Source: Cryptomeria japonica (Eukaryota > Streptophyta > Pinopsida > Cupressales > Cupressaceae). From it: 64,000 nt of DNA. A model generated the notes under the pieces. The model did no database searches. It was given only the letters and a program-made list of their open reading frames with translations, and had not been told where the DNA came from. Location of the stretch: NCBI RefSeq assembly GCF_030272615.1, contig NC_081405.1, positions 605,478,177 to 605,542,176 on the forward strand, read 5' to 3'. A program made the position numbers and the translations under genes. This document shows positions 36,060-49,358 of this stretch, piece after piece. Each line of letters begins with the position of its first letter. Within the stretch, counting starts at the first letter, position 1.

Positions 36060-36297
36060 AAGTTTTACTTGGGATAAAGGTGTTTGAAATATAGAGACTT
36101 ATTTTGAATTTTTTGGTGTAGAGTTGTCAATAAGGACTTCAATGTTGACCTCATCTAAATCTATAAATAAAGTTTAAGACATCAATCTTTCCTGGGAGTT
36201 GGAACCTTAAATGCTTGATCTAACACTCCATCCTAAAAATATGGAGCCTCAAATGATTGATGTGATACTACATCTTCAACAGTTTCTACCATAACTT

Positions 36298-36365
36298 CAT
36301 CTACCAACTCTACTATCCTCTACATGCATGTCATCTACCAACTCTACTATCCTCTACATGCATGC
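36298..36365. repeat. Tandem duplication of a 34-base unit
   Basis: Two copies of a unit with catctaccaactctactatc and ctctacatgcatg. It lies in unassigned sequence (36060-36500) that may be LINE-B ORF1 remnant; no domain is recognisable there. Confidence 0.85.
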
Positions 36366-36499
36366 CATGCCTTGAAGAGAATCTCTTCAACTAGATGATC
36401 AAGTTTCCCTGCTAAAAAAATTTCTTTAAAAGAAGATAAATATTTCCTATTCATCTCCCTTTGAATATTCGCCTGCTATTCTTACAATATTTCTTACAA

Positions 36500-37275
36500 A
36501 AGAAGAAGGAAACCAACCGATGAGCACTTGTGATAATCCCTAGGGTGCTAGCATCTATCACACAGTGTCCCTCTCCCCCCTTAGTAATGCCTCATCTGCC
36601 TAGGCTCTCTGCAACTACGCCTGTAGCCTGTCCCTATTCACTTGAATCTTCTCTAACTCTGCCACCATCTATCCTCCCTGAATCTCCTCAATGGACTCTG
36701 CATAAGAATCATGATCAATCCTGTAGGCATCCCTCTCTACCACTATTGTATCCAATGCTACCTAGAGGCTATCCCTCTCTTCTCATAGCTACTCAACTCT
36801 CCCTTTCTTCCTATCTAACTCCACCTATAAGCTCATTACTCGATCTCACTTGATGTCTAACTCAGTCTGTAGGGTAGCAGACCATTCTCTCTCCTTATCC
36901 GAGTACCTTGTAAACTAATCTCATGCTGCTCTCACTCAATCAAACTCTATTGCACTAATCATAAGTGCACCTATTGGCCTCTCCCTCGGCCCCACTCTCT
37001 AATCTCCCTCTGCTCCTTATGCCTATTGTTGCACTTGTAGCTCAGTCTATCCTTATACCTGTGCTAATGCCCGTTGTGGTACCTGTACATGTACATGTTC
37101 CCTCAGAGCTAGCTTTCATCCCTATCGTTGCTATCTCGACAATGACACCAAAATTTAGGCACATGCACTGATCAACATAGACATTATTCCCCAATTTCTC
37201 CTTGCTATTCGATTTTTCCCATAGACGCAGATGTTGATCTATCGATTGGCACCTATGCATGCATCCTACCATCTA
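36500..37275 (-). pseudogene. Antisense ORF remnant of element C (coiled-coil C-terminal part)
   Basis: Minus-strand frames at 37272-37042 and 36860-36520 give a broken protein. Its C-terminal half is coiled-coil-like (VALDTIVVERDAYRIDHDSY, SIEEIQGG, VAELEKIQVNRDRLQAGV) and ends near HCVIDASTLGIITSAHR. No PMD core is visible; it may lie beyond a break where LINE-B inserted. Assignment as an antisense ORF rests on position: it is opposite to, and directly upstream of, a polypurine tract and LTR, as in element A. Many stops. Confidence 0.5.
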
Positions 37276-37787
37276 TGCGGACGCCACTATGGCAGCACAG
37301 ACAGTGTCCGATTGGCGGAGACGTTGAACCGACAATTAACATCTCCACCCTGATTTCTTTTCCCCCGACATGAAATCATAAATGCATACTTACCAAATTC
37401 AAAATTAGTTTAGGGTACTTACTATTTCCCCATACTCTAGTGGCTGCTAGTATATCCTCACTTACTCACCTCACTACTCATGGCGTGGGATGTTCACCAT
37501 TTTTTCTTGCTTCACTGCTCTGGGATCCTTCTTGCTGCTATATTTGAGAGTGCACAAATTAATTCCCATGGGGCCCCCATAGACTATATGTAGCCCTTCT
37601 ATGTTACTTCTCTTCAACTTATCCTCCCTTTTTCTTCCATTTCTTATCTATCTACCTTTCCTTCTTTTCGAGAATTTATCCCAAAAATTTAATTTCTTGT
37701 TCAAATTCTTGAGGGGGCATCATCCTTCTATCATCCATCACTGGGGCATCCTTTTCTTTGGCAGGATGCTATTTTACAACATCGCAT

Positions 37788-37802
37788 TAAAGTGGGGCAA
37801 AA
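37788..37802 (+). promoter_or_regulatory. Polypurine tract of element C
   Basis: taaagtggggcaaaa sits directly before tgtagatacc, matching the element A tract. The upstream cttgagggggcat (about 37708-37720) is also shared with element A (about 13378-13390). Confidence 0.75.
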
Positions 37803-38740
37803 TGTAGATACCTATAAATTAATTAATTTTAATTTAATTAATTATCCATGTAACATAATTATTTTTTATTGACTATGTTAGCCTTTTTAGCCTTTCCAAA
37901 TAATTAATTAATTATGCCTCCATCCAATATAATTAATACCCCTCTAACCAAAGTTTCATTTATCTTAATAAATTGAACTACCCTTAGCCCACTAATAAAT
38001 TAACCCTCTAAGACAAATTAGTTAATTAATTTTTAACTAACTATCATCCTAGATTCCTACTAATCCTCCCACTAACCCCACTCATCAAGGTAATTAAGAA
38101 AAGCTTAATCCTCATTATCAATTTCTCTAATTTTTAATTCACCTCACCTCCTCCTAGGTCCGCACGTAACACCCCTCTTAAATGACTTGCATGCACAAGT
38201 CATTTTCAAGACTCCACCTGACACTTTGACCAAAGGTTCTCACACATGTGTGAGGATGCTCTACCCCATAGAGCCACCCTACACTTTCCCTTTTCATCTA
38301 TTTTTCACTTCCCTCTTCCTACCCTTGTTCTACTTTGCCACTTTTTCCTCCACTTGTAACTCTCTTATTCTTCCCAAGATGTGCTCATGTGAGCACACCT
38401 TGCTCTCTTCCCCATGACAAGTGTTCTTCCTGAAATTCTCAACCTTGCAAAACTTGTCACAGAGCTATGAATCTAAGCCACCTCATTTCCTCACATTCAA
38501 TCTTAACCTTCCATCAAATTTCAATCCTAACCGTCCATTTCAAATCCAAAAATCTATAATCGGAGTCTCCTACATTCCATAACTAACAATTTATTGTAAC
38601 CTTATGATGCCAAATTGATCTCTTGGTGTGCAACAAAGGAGAGTAATTAATATATCAAAAACTTAAAAGAGCAAATCAAATGGAGAAGGGTGCTCCATTT
38701 CTACCTCAATCTAGGGAGTGCTAAAGGTTTAAGATTAGTT
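37803..38740 (+). repeat. 3' LTR of element C (right end approximate)
   Basis: It starts tgtagatacctataaatt after the polypurine tract, followed by aattaattaatt-rich sequence. It is related to LTR-A at the start but diverges quickly, so it is a different subfamily. No reliable end or target duplication was found. Confidence 0.6.
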
Positions 38741-39111
38741 TTGTATTTGATTGAATGTTTGACTATTGTTTAGGTTTAGACTTTTTTTTGCTTTCAACAA
38801 CATCTCTCCTCCTAAACATGACAATAAAATTAGCAAACCAAATGACCAAACCAAACCACCAATCTAAATATGCATTGACAATGAAAGATATGGGCATAGA
38901 TAGCCCATATCCAAGTCATAAATGCAATCTTGTAAGTATAGACCACATACAACACTGCACAACTTGTAGACCCAACAATGTAACATACATACTCAAACCA
39001 AATATTGATAACCATGTGAACATGAGAGCAATCTAAGATACATTATTGATTGTACAATGACATAAACTCCAAATATCCAATATGTAACATATCATAAACT
39101 CATAATGTCAC
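38741..39111. other. Unassigned AT-rich sequence
   Basis: No repeat or credible ORF. The frame at 38755-39036 has no recognisable motif and mixed composition. Confidence 0.4.
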
Positions 39112-39850
39112 TATAGACACCTAAAATCATCCTAGCCTAATTAAATAATTATTTTTATTTAATTAGTTTTCCCCTTTTCTTCTATTAATTAAATGAATAT
39201 TTATTTGTTTAATTAATTCAATAAACCTCTTCTAAGCCATTTTATATCCTAATTTAAATAAATATTTTTATTTATTTAAATTCTCTTTTCCCAAATTAAA
39301 TAAATATTTTATTTATTTAATTTATGTGGCCCCTCCCTCTATTAATTGAATAAGTTCTTTAATTTATTTAATTAAAATAATTATTCTTTTTCCCCTCATT
39401 TATCTTAGCCACTCCCTTTAAATTATTATTTCCTCTACCTACCCTCTAATCTTAGCCGACCATCTTTTATCCCACCTCTTAATCCTATCCCTTCATTTTT
39501 ATGAAGTTCTCTATATAAGAGCCTTCTTCCTCCTCTCTCTTTTCAAGAGAATCAATCAACCTTGGAGCATACTTTTGTTCTACCAAATTGACTCTAGCCT
39601 ACATCAAGATACATCATCACAACCACATCTGTTCACAATTGAGCTCTTGTACAAACATAAAATTTGAGAGCAAATATATCGAAGCAAGATCAATGGAGAC
39701 AGGAGAACAATGAAAATCAAACCCATGTGAATGTGTGAAGGTAACATTTGAGTTATTTTATGGTTTCATATATTTAATGGTTCTTCATTGATCTATTGGT
39801 GAATTTTTATTGTATATCTAGGGTTTAGTGGTTGTAACTATGGTTTGCAA
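39112..39850 (+). repeat. LTR copy of the element A family, possibly solo
   Basis: Starts tatagacacctaaaatc, then the same blocks as LTR-A: tcctagcctaatt, aaataaatatttttatttat, cctaccctctaatc, cacctcttaatcctatcc, a TATA box (tatataag, 39513-39520), and a similar tail with gagctcttg. No polypurine tract precedes it and no internal region is evident after it, so a solo LTR is the simplest reading. Confidence 0.68.
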
Positions 39851-40640
39851 TATTGAGTGGTTCAAATTTGACATATACAGTCACCATAGCCAAAAGAACA
39901 CATTTAAACAACTCATATCATAATATTGGCAAAATCATTTCAAACTTGCTCCAAATCTACTCCACTGTGTAGTACTCTAAATGAGCTTTTTGTCAGTTAT
40001 TCAAAGTCCAAAATCCAATTTCGTATGCTCAAGTTATGACCTCTCAATGTCATAAATGTACTCGCCACTTTTATCTAACATTTCAATGTCCAAATAGCCA
40101 AATCTAGAAAAAATTATTATACCATTGTTTAGTGCTCTAAGTCACCTATATAACAACTATAAGAAGTCAAAAATTTGACACCATATTCCCAAGTTATGCT
40201 TCATAGAAAAAAATAGCCTATTAGGCTAAAAACACAAGTATTTGCTAAAAGCAGACTCCAAAAATATCCATTTTGCTTAAATCTCCATTTTCAATCTTAA
40301 AAAAAAAATGATTGGGTCGGGCCCTTGGACCCAACCACACATTACAATCCGGTTAAAATATATTAGCAGTGGCATTTTATATTTTCATGTTTTTGAAATG
40401 GGCAGTAAAAAAATTATTATTTTTGTTTTGTTTTAATTCCCACTAACCATGTGCAGGGGACGGGATCTAAACCCCATGAGTGGTCTTGTTTGCACCATGG
40501 TATCCCTAGTACTAATGGTACAAAGTGGTACCCTTAGCATAGGTGGTACCAAGTAATACCACCGCCTAGTCCAACAGACTTGCAGGTACTATCGGTACCC
40601 ACAAGGTCCACAGGGGGGTAGGGGATGCCCTGATCCTCCA
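39851..40640. other. Unassigned sequence with clustered GGTAC motifs
   Basis: No gene. At 40497-40600 several ggtac/gtacc motifs are clustered (tggtaccaagtaataccacc, tatcggtacccac). Otherwise nothing visible. Confidence 0.4.
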
Positions 40641-40659
40641 CAAACATAAAAAATAATTA

Positions 40660-41261
40660 ATTAATTTTTTTTCTTTTTTTTAACTTTTCCAACACCCCTG
40701 AAAAAAAATTATTTTTAACTTTGCAAGAAATAAAAAGATAAATTGGTGACGGATTTGTATTTAATTTATTTTTTCTAATTACCTCTACAACTATAGGACC
40801 GGTTGTCCAAGAGCTAAAAAAAGTTTCTAATTTTTCTACTTTCACCAAAATAGGGAAAATTGTATATCAATATTTGTTTCTCAACCAACCTAGATCCAAT
40901 GGTGAGGTCCTTTTTTCCCAAGAGGTTATTTCTACAAACTCCCCCCAAAACCCTCATTTATCTTCATATCAAAAGGAAACCCATTTGACCCATTATCCTC
41001 ATGGGGGAGGTACATTTTAGGAGAAGGATTGACATCATTTATCAAAGCCTCATCCCTAGGAGGGATATTTTTTAAAGAAATGTTGATAGTGTATTCTTCC
41101 ACCAAAATGTTCTCATGGGTAAGACAAAATTTGGGAGAGGCAAAAATATAGCTATAGATAGAAGGAAGAGTTAAGTTATCATCATATGCATAGAATGGAA
41201 TATCATGAACATCTTGGCTAAAACTTGAAATTGAACTGGAAAAAGAAGATAACAACTCCAT
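40660..41261 (-). pseudogene. Fragment of an unidentified, possibly LINE ORF1-like protein
   Basis: The minus-strand frame 41261-40932 opens with MELLSSFSSSISSFSQDVHD and has no recognisable domain. Downstream frames (40900-40660) contain SSWTTGPIVVEVIRKNKLN, loosely reminiscent of transposon ORF1 proteins. Frames shift between the parts. I do not recognise it. Confidence 0.25.
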
Positions 41262-42850
41262 ATAATGATCTATGATTAAATAAGATACTCAATAAAATAT
41301 GCCAAATTAACCAACAATGGTGTAACCAAATCAATATTCAACAAATTTACATAATTACAAATTTTAAAATTTCATGCAAAAATCATATTTGAAATTGAAA
41401 ATTAAAATTTATGCAAGTGTAAGAAATGTCAAGTTCACCAAAATATAATTTAGTGGAATGAGGTTCACTAGTCTAAGCATATAAAATAGGAATCAAACCC
41501 ATTCATATCAACATACATTGGAGAACAACGAACTAGGTCCAACTTTACACCCTTGAGAGAGTTGGCAACTTGGTGGATTTATTGTTCTCTTTTGATTTGA
41601 TTGATTGGGTATGATTAGAGATTTGAAAATTTAATAACTAGGTCAAATGCTGCAAGAGTGGCAATAATAGCATAAATACACAAATGTGGATCTAATAATA
41701 AAATTAGAGGCACAAAACTAGAAAGGGGATGTAGATAGGAACCTATGATAGAAAGTAGACCTCAAAATGCTTGGACACTATAGCAAGGTTCCCTAGTCCT
41801 ATCAGATACACAACTAAGTATAGAAGGAAGATCTAATATCTTAGCCTCTGGAGTAAGATGGCACTAGGTGCCCTATTCCTGAAGGACTATGGAATTGGGC
41901 ACCCTAGTCAAAAGGACACATGAACCTACCTATTGTCACTGTGTAGACCCTATCTGATGAAATTTTTTGAGAATTCCTAATTTTGAGTCTTGAGTAATTA
42001 CGTATCTTCAGAATTTGGTTGACACCTATTTCTAAACTTGGAAAAGGGGGAGAAAGTGATGTTGGGATGTATAGGGCTTGCCTAAGTCAAACCATGGGTT
42101 GGAATTAACCCTACAATAATGACGATGAAAAAGAGAGCTTACCCTTGGTATGGCAAAGGCTAAATCTGAAAGAAATCCTAAATTGAAATTTTGAAATGAA
42201 ATGATATACCTTTGATTGATGATGAAATTCTCTTAGAATAAGTCCTCCTTGTTTTAATGTAATAACATGATAAATCATAACAAATTACATCATGAAAACA
42301 TAATTGCTTGATGCTCCTTAAACTCAAATCTACTCTTGAGGGAGAATATTTGCTCTTAAACTATAAAGATGAGATGATGAAATGAAATAGGAATGATTCC
42401 TTATATAGGGTTCTTAAGGTAATTTACATTTTATCATGACTTGCAATGAACATATCCCAATTTCTAGACCAGATTCAGCAATGTTACAACCAACACGTCA
42501 TTCTCCAAAATTTTAGCCAAAAAACATTAGTCACTAACAATGATTACAAGTGACCCAAAAAAGTAGGCCTTGATTTTTAGGGAACTGATATTATAGGGCC
42601 CTAATATTGGATCTATAATTTCTATTAGAATTAATGACATTTAAGTGGGACACAAAGTGCACTAGAAGTTAAAATAAGAAATAACCCCAAATAAGCTTGA
42701 AATGATATGGGTAAAAGGGCACACTAAAGTAAGGGCCCAAAAAGGAGTGTGAAATTTTAAAGGGTTACAATTTATGATAGTTAATATCCCAATCCTTAGA
42801 GGAAGACCTACTAAAAATTAACCCAAAGAAGAGAAAATCCTCATCTCTCC
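41262..42850. other. Unassigned AT-rich sequence
   Basis: No credible ORF, LTR or tandem repeat seen. A short segment on either side of 41860-41900 (gcactaggtgccctattcct, ggcaccctagtc) is weakly repetitive. Confidence 0.35.
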
Positions 42851-43925
42851 TCTTAGGTTCCTCTAAAAATAAAAAAATTGGATTACACTTGGGTAAAGAG
42901 GCTAAGGTTGTTACAATTGAAATTACTAATGATTTACACATGGAGCTTAAGGAAGGGGAGTGTGTTTGGGGTTCTAGCTCTAGTCAGCTAGGAAGTCATA
43001 GGGCTACGTGTATGTCCTTGGTTGCCTCATAGGATAAAGGTAAAGAGAAGAAAGTAAAAATACATGTTGAGGCCCCACAATGAGGAGATTTTGGAGAAGG
43101 AAATTGTGGAAACTAGTGAACAAGTCGAGGAGGAGGGGGATGAAAATGAAATCTCAAAAGATGATACTTATGATAATAAAAATGGAGAAGAGACTAATTA
43201 TGAAGAGGATAATGTCATTTGAATATTTTCAGACAGAGACTAGATAAGAAGAAGACATAAATAAAGAAGAGGTAAATCTAGATGTTGCTATTGAGGTTAA
43301 AGGTGACAATGAGAGGTGCTAATCTCAAAGTGCAAATTATTAATTTGCATGTTCACATGGTTGACTTAGAGTCAAGGGTTGATGCATCTAATAAGTTGGA
43401 GAAATTCAAAATTGTGGAATCTTCTATAGGTAGCATTCTCTTAGTCACTAATGGCATTATGAACAAAGTAGTGATGGGAATAGTCTCTAGTCAATCCCAG
43501 ATATAAAAAGAAAATGAAAAAACAAGGCAAGTCTCATGAGGGTAGTGGCATACATAAAGGCATAAATGAGAAGTTCAATGTTGGATGGATGGACTCACTT
43601 GATGCTATGAGAGAAAATTGAAATCTTATCAATGGTGCTAAAGATTAATGGTTTCTTATACTTTGTTTTTTTTAATGTTTTTTTGTTCTATGGTCTAGCT
43701 ATTTTTTTTTTTGTTATTATGGTCTCCATGCCTTTTGATATTTTAAGTGATACTTTTATCAAGTCTTACACGTATTTTATGATAATAATTATGCATACTA
43801 TGCTTAAGGCTTGGATGCCTTCTTATAGTATTAGTTGGTAGTTCTCAATTTGGCCTAGTTTTTACTATTTTGGCTCTATAACTTTTGTGATCAAGGTCCT
43901 TCCTTTCTTATATAATAAAAACCTT
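42850..43925 (+). pseudogene. Probable 5'-truncated LINE end with charged ORF tail
   Basis: Broken plus-strand frames at 43080-43560 are acidic and coiled-coil-like (VETSEQVEEEGDENEISKDD, LESRVDASNKLEKFK). They are followed by a T-rich, C-poor stretch with tttggcctagtttttacta that ends in tatataataaaaacc at 43922, reminiscent of a plant LINE 3' UTR. The charged part resembles the tail of the LINE-A third ORF in composition only. The left boundary is unknown and no duplication was found. Confidence 0.4.
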
Positions 43926-44132
43926 TTCTACACCACCATTTCATTGTAATTATACCATTTTTGTACTATAAATTTTTATTTTAAATCATAAGGGATCTCA
44001 CAATAACATCTAACCATTCTTAAGAATGCAGGGTTGAAAAATATATTAACCACCCAACATTTAATTTTAGTTATAACTCAAGGGTTTATGATTATAAAAC
44101 ATAATTAAACTATTCTACCATACAATCATAAT

Positions 44133-45117
44133 TGTTGACTCTAAATTTTACCTTGGAAAACAAACAGCCTTATGGGAAATTCAGTGATGGGGGACCAATT
44201 GCACAAGATTCATTGAATAACCTTCGGGATTGAGAAGCCGACTCTTCCTTATGTTTTTGAGAAAAGGGAAAAGAAGAAAAACACTCAGAAACAAAAGAAC
44301 TAAACTACTGAGGTGATATGCCGGAGCATTTTCTAAGAAGACATGAGTATACAAAAACCCAGATACATATGGTTTTTGAGCCCATTCAACAATCTACAAG
44401 TCCGAATCAGAAACAAAACTAAGATATAATTAAATTTTCTTGCAACATAAAGAAATATCCATCATGCATCTACCAGATAACAAGTATAAAACATAGTTTA
44501 ATCGGCAGAATCTTAGATATATATTCCCAAAGTTATTGGAATCCTAATAAAAAAGCACAAAAAAGAACCAACAGAGCATATCAAAAGAGAGATCACAAAG
44601 GCCGCAGGCACAATTTGATTGTTTTCTTTCAGATAACAGTAATAGCTTAAAAGGTCAAAATTCCTACTAAGAAAACTTAATTGTTTTTCTCAAAAGTTTT
44701 GACCCTTACAAGAAGGAAAAAACTAACATAAATAGAGCCTCAGGCTCACTAACAAACTTTGATTCCACTACCTTCCATTACATATGTCGAGGCATGCCTC
44801 CAAGCCATACCCGACAAACTACCGCTGAAGTTGTTAGTCCCATGATGCTCCGCTAACCAACGCAACCGCACAACAAGAGAATTGCGATAAAAAAATGGCG
44901 GGCGGACTGAGAGAAAATGTCATGTCATGAAAACCCACGCCATGTGGCAACTCAGAGCTAATGCAAAACTAAAACAAGAAAGGCAAGCGATTAGAAACCC
45001 CGCCGAGCTGACATCTATCTCGCTTGATGTAAGAGAGAGGGAGAGCTAGCAAAACAAAAGGCGGGGCCACTAAAATAGAAAATGCCGCCTATGGATAAAC
45101 CCAAAATAATGTTAACA
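44133..45117 (-). repeat. Element D 3' LTR
   Basis: Plus-strand ends are tgttgactctaaa and aatgttaaca, giving TG...CA termini. It pairs with 55355-56338. Between it and the last ORF (45118-45192) there is no strong purine tract; cgctaggaaa is the immediate neighbour on the element strand. Confidence 0.92.
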
Positions 45118-45199
45118 TTTCCTAGCGACTAAAAGGAGAATTCCGCCTATGGAAGATAGGACCCAAAATCTCTGGCTCGGAGACCAGGCCTTATGGCAA

Positions 45200-48100
45200 A
45201 ACAGGATGGAGCAAATCGAAGGCCTGTTGTAATGGAAACCATTCATCCTCGAGGGGTAAAACCTACGCCTCTAAATTCTAGAAATGTTGATCCAGACAAA
45301 TCACTTTGTCAAAAGGTAAGGGTGTTGGTTCGTCGTGAACTAGTTTTAGGAGAGAAAAGAGTTGAGCCAGAGGATGTAAAAGACATTCGACCTCATTCGC
45401 CAAAATAGGATTGCCTAGGCACTGCAGGAAAGTTCTATCTTGTTCTAAATGCTCAACCTAACTCAAAACTTGTTCAATTCCTAACACAGTACCATCTGCG
45501 GGAAAAGGAGAAGGCAGGCCCAATGAAACAAACCTCTCTATATGCTACTTGATGTCCGAAACTGAAAACTGTAGGGGGGCAAGAGGTACTGAAACTTGCA
45601 TGATTACCCTATGTCGATTGATGAAAACATTTGTCTTTCTGATTAATTACCGATGGTTCGCAATCCCTCTTTCCCTTAATTCATCATCTTGAGCAGAATA
45701 TAGCAACTGGATAAGATCCCGGGCTACTAGGAGTTTAGGACTGATGACAATCATAGAACTGTTAATGAGGGCATTGGCCTTGGCACAGAGGGGTTGTTCC
45801 TGACTAAGGAATCTTAGCACGGGTTGCAATGAAGGGCAGTACTATTTTACCTTTTCCCAATGGGAAACATATAACTTTGTTAAAATAGGGGAAAAGTCTT
45901 GAGAAATCTCCATAGGGGGAGGAATATTTAGCAATCGCAAGACCTCCTCGTTCTTTGTCACCACTTCACCTTGCAGCTCTCTACACTTATTTTATTCGGC
46001 GACCACTTGGCTTTCCAATGCGAGGATCCTTGCATTCCCATCTTGTGTCGTTTGTCAGAGTTTCATGACACAATCCTGTTCTTGACGCAGCAAAACCTCC
46101 ATATCTTGCAATTTCTTCTTGGCTAGCTCCAAACTAATCCCTTTTCCGTGCAACTCTGCTTCAAACTTTGATTTGTCCTCTGAGAGCATCACCTGGGAAT
46201 CACTCAATTGTCGAGCATATTCCTCCTTTAGGCGGATGTCCTCACGCAGTTGTGCCTGCATCTGTGTGGCATCTCTAGTAGCTGCTTTTAGCTACTGAAT
46301 TTCTTGATCTCTCTCCTGCAATTCTTTCAAGGCCACATTTCTGGTTGCCTCCTAACCTTTCAATTGTGAACTCACATTATTGAGGTCAGACTGCAACTTC
46401 CCTTTTTCAGCGTTGGCCTGTGTCAGCAATCCCTGCAAACGATTGATCTCGATAATTCAAGCTTTGTCTTCTCTTCTCTATTGGGTCAGAGATTCTTGGA
46501 GTTTAAAATTCTCTGCTTGCATTTTTTTCCAGGCGACAACTCTTTTTTATGAAATCTGAAGAGACAGCTTTCAAAGTTTTTTCCATCATTTCCACCTTAT
46601 CTGACAACATAGCATTCAAAAGGTTGACACCAATAGCATGCAGAGCATAGTCATTAGGCCTCATTTCTGACTCTAGTTTGTTGACCTTGGGGAACATAGT
46701 TGCAAAGAAAAGACTATCCTTCTCCTCACTGAAATGGGTTTGCAGGTGTGGACGGGCCGACCTAATACGTTCCTTTTCCTTTCTTTTACTAATTTTTCCA
46801 ATATGGGCAGTGTTGGAATAAGTAACTTGTTGCTGGTATTCGTCCGGGTTGGAAATAGCTTAACCTGCAAACGCGGCGCCGAGGGGAATTGCAAAGGGAA
46901 ACTAGGAAATGGGACCATCAAAAGTGGTCTATATAGGGCGCAATAGCATGGTGGAAGAAAATAATAGGACAAAGAGAGAGGCTCCTGAGAAAAATGGATC
47001 AGCGGACGTTGTTCCAACATTTGCAGGAGGAGTGGACTCTTCAAAACCAAGCCTGCGTGAGACGGTGGCCGCTTCAGATATCTGGGTGGAAAAGGTTGTG
47101 GGCACAAAGTCTAGGGCTGGGAGCGGGATTGAAACTTGTGGCAATGCATCATGTGGGCCAACTGGCATCTCGGCTGGTTCTAGGGTAAGGGCGATGGGAA
47201 TCTGAGTATGCATTTCTGTGAAATGGGTCGCAGAGGAAATATCAGCTTGAGAAGAGGAAAACGGTAAGGAAGAGCATACCTGAATCGTGCAAGTCATTGG
47301 TCATGAAGGATCTAAGGGATTATTTGGGACTTGAGAGGATGAACTCCTCATTTTAGAGCTCAAAAACTGCTTTTTGCTAGGAGGGCCTTCCTGAACTTTC
47401 TTCTCAGCTTGTCTTTTAACCGCTTGGGAGTGAGGCCTGCAAGCAGAACGGTTGAGAGGGAGGAAAGTATGAGGTTCACTGTCCTTCTCTTCAATACTTA
47501 TAATCCCAATATCCCATTGTTGGGCGACCTTGGGAGATGAATACCCATGTGGTGAACTATCGCTTGTCTCCTCGTCAAATCTGTTGTACTGGTGCCATTC
47601 AAGATCAAAACGCTCATCCAAAGGAGCATTTCCAATATTTTCTCTAAGTTGATTTACTTCCTGCTAGTAAATCCAGAAGTCCTTCTGCTTTCTTTGCAGC
47701 CAAAAATTTGCTGCCATGGTTTCATGCATGGCCCAAGGAATGGGCTTCGTGGGGTTTTAGCTTTGTAAAACAAAGTAAAAGCTTAACCAGGGGGCGTTCG
47801 AGCATGGGAAAATCATTGAGACCCACATACAAGCTTGGGTCATGCACCTGTGGATTAGCACGCCCTTCTATTGTGCTCTGCAGCTCATTTTTAACTGCAT
47901 TTTTCCTACGAAACAGGCACCCATCTAGGTCATAACTACAGAAGTCACCGATCACCAACAACTCAAGCTGCACTAGCTTCAAAGTCAGAACGTTCTCCGC
48001 AATATTTCGCTAAACTAGAGTGATGGGACCGATAGCCCTGTTATCTTTGGTGATTGAGGTGTTATGCTTTCCGGACCCTATAGCTCTCTCCACCCTTACT

Positions 48101-49358
48101 AGTTGTCGAGTAATCTCAAGAGAAAGAGTCCTGTATGTAACATAAGTGAGCAAGCTGAAAGACTCCTCAAAGAAACCATGTACCCGAATGAACGATAAAT
48201 TTCTACTTATGAACTAGTCGCAAGGGGGCCGCTCGTTTGACATCCAGTTCATCTGGATCTATGAAAAGTGGGAAAGTGGTTTGCTGGGAATGACGCTGAA
48301 GTCCTTCAAGGAGGGAGTTAGGAAGTAGTCAGAAAACTGGTAGGCATCATAGGAGGACGATAGAATAGGCATCTAGGCTGAAACCAACGTTCTATTTCCT
48401 GATTCATCATAGCTGGCCAATTTCATAAACTGGCTAAAGAAGGCTTCGTTCTGATGCAGGAGCAGGTGAACCAAAACTTAGGAGAACTTAAAACACCGAA
48501 ACTAGTGGAACTCGGATAACTGCTTTATCATTTCTCTGGCTATTGGGACAGAGAAGTCAAAATGAAAAACCTCTTTCTATTTTCTGCATTTAAACAAAAA
48601 ACCCATCATAGCAGCCATAATTTCTTGGTCATTTTCATGACCGTACAACCAGGTGAGAACAGATGAAATGTCCTTAAGGTCCTCATGCCTTAAGTCACTA
48701 TAAGACAAGGGTAGCTTGGGAAGACCGACTAACTGTCTTCGATTCAAGGCATTGTTACAGAAAGAGACTACATCTCTTCTCAAGTTCTAGTGGTCTTCCA
48801 TGATTGCATCGGAGAAAACCTCCATATCTTCAAAAATGGGATAGCACATCATGTCCCTTATGGCATCCGGTGATATGACCATTCTTAAGCAAGAGTCACT
48901 GATAGAGTAGGAAATGGAATCAAAACCATTAGCGATCACTACCATGAGCTCTGGATAGTGCGGGACCATTGGGACTATGAATTGGGGAGTGCCACTGTGC
49001 CAAAAGTGGACTGCCATAGAAGACGGCTCCACTCTATGGTGAATCATTTTATTGCATGCGACCTCCCTTAGGTACTTGTGCTGCTTGCGGAGTTCCAGTT
49101 CCATAATATCTTCAAAAGGATCAATCAATGTTGTAGGATTGTGAATAACAATCTTAGACTTGACCTTGGTCCTCGGATATTCTGCCTTAGGCAAAAAATC
49201 ATGGGAGGCATGTGAAAGTTCACCAAAGACATCAACCCATAATCCTCCCTAAGCAAGGGCCGAAGAGGCTTCTTCTGCTTCCATCTGTTACTAAGAAAAT
49301 TTTCTCTCAATTGTTCACCTAGCTCTGGCTGGGGGAGGTTAATAAAATGAAAAAACAA
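45200..49358 (-). pseudogene. Element D extra sense ORF, unknown function, about 1,380 residues
   Basis: Same orientation as pol, lying between integrase and the 3' LTR. Minus-strand frames with shifts: 49358-48577 form a globular part (RKQHKYLREVACNKMIHH, PHYPELMVVIANGFDSISYS, LPLSYSDLRHEDLKDISSVL). At 47982-47722 comes VIGDFCSYDLDGCLFRRK. At 47621-46929 there is a Ser/Pro-rich linker with a basic patch (KRQAEKKVQEGPPSKKQ). At 46697-45990 there is a coiled coil (YARQLSDSQVMLSEDKSKFE), then a C-terminal part ending near 45650. Its length, order and coiled coil are like those of extra ORFs in giant plant Ty3/gypsy elements. I recognise no family. Confidence 0.6.

Noticed and set aside
45193-45408. 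71-residue plus-strand ORF next to the element D LTR
   Set aside because: No recognisable motif; it may be chance or a remnant antisense ORF, with too little support to call.
46673-47107. 144-residue minus-strand ORF rich in Pro/Leu
   Set aside because: Alternate frame of the Ser/Pro-rich linker of the element D sense ORF, whose frame (47621-46929) fits the flanking parts better.
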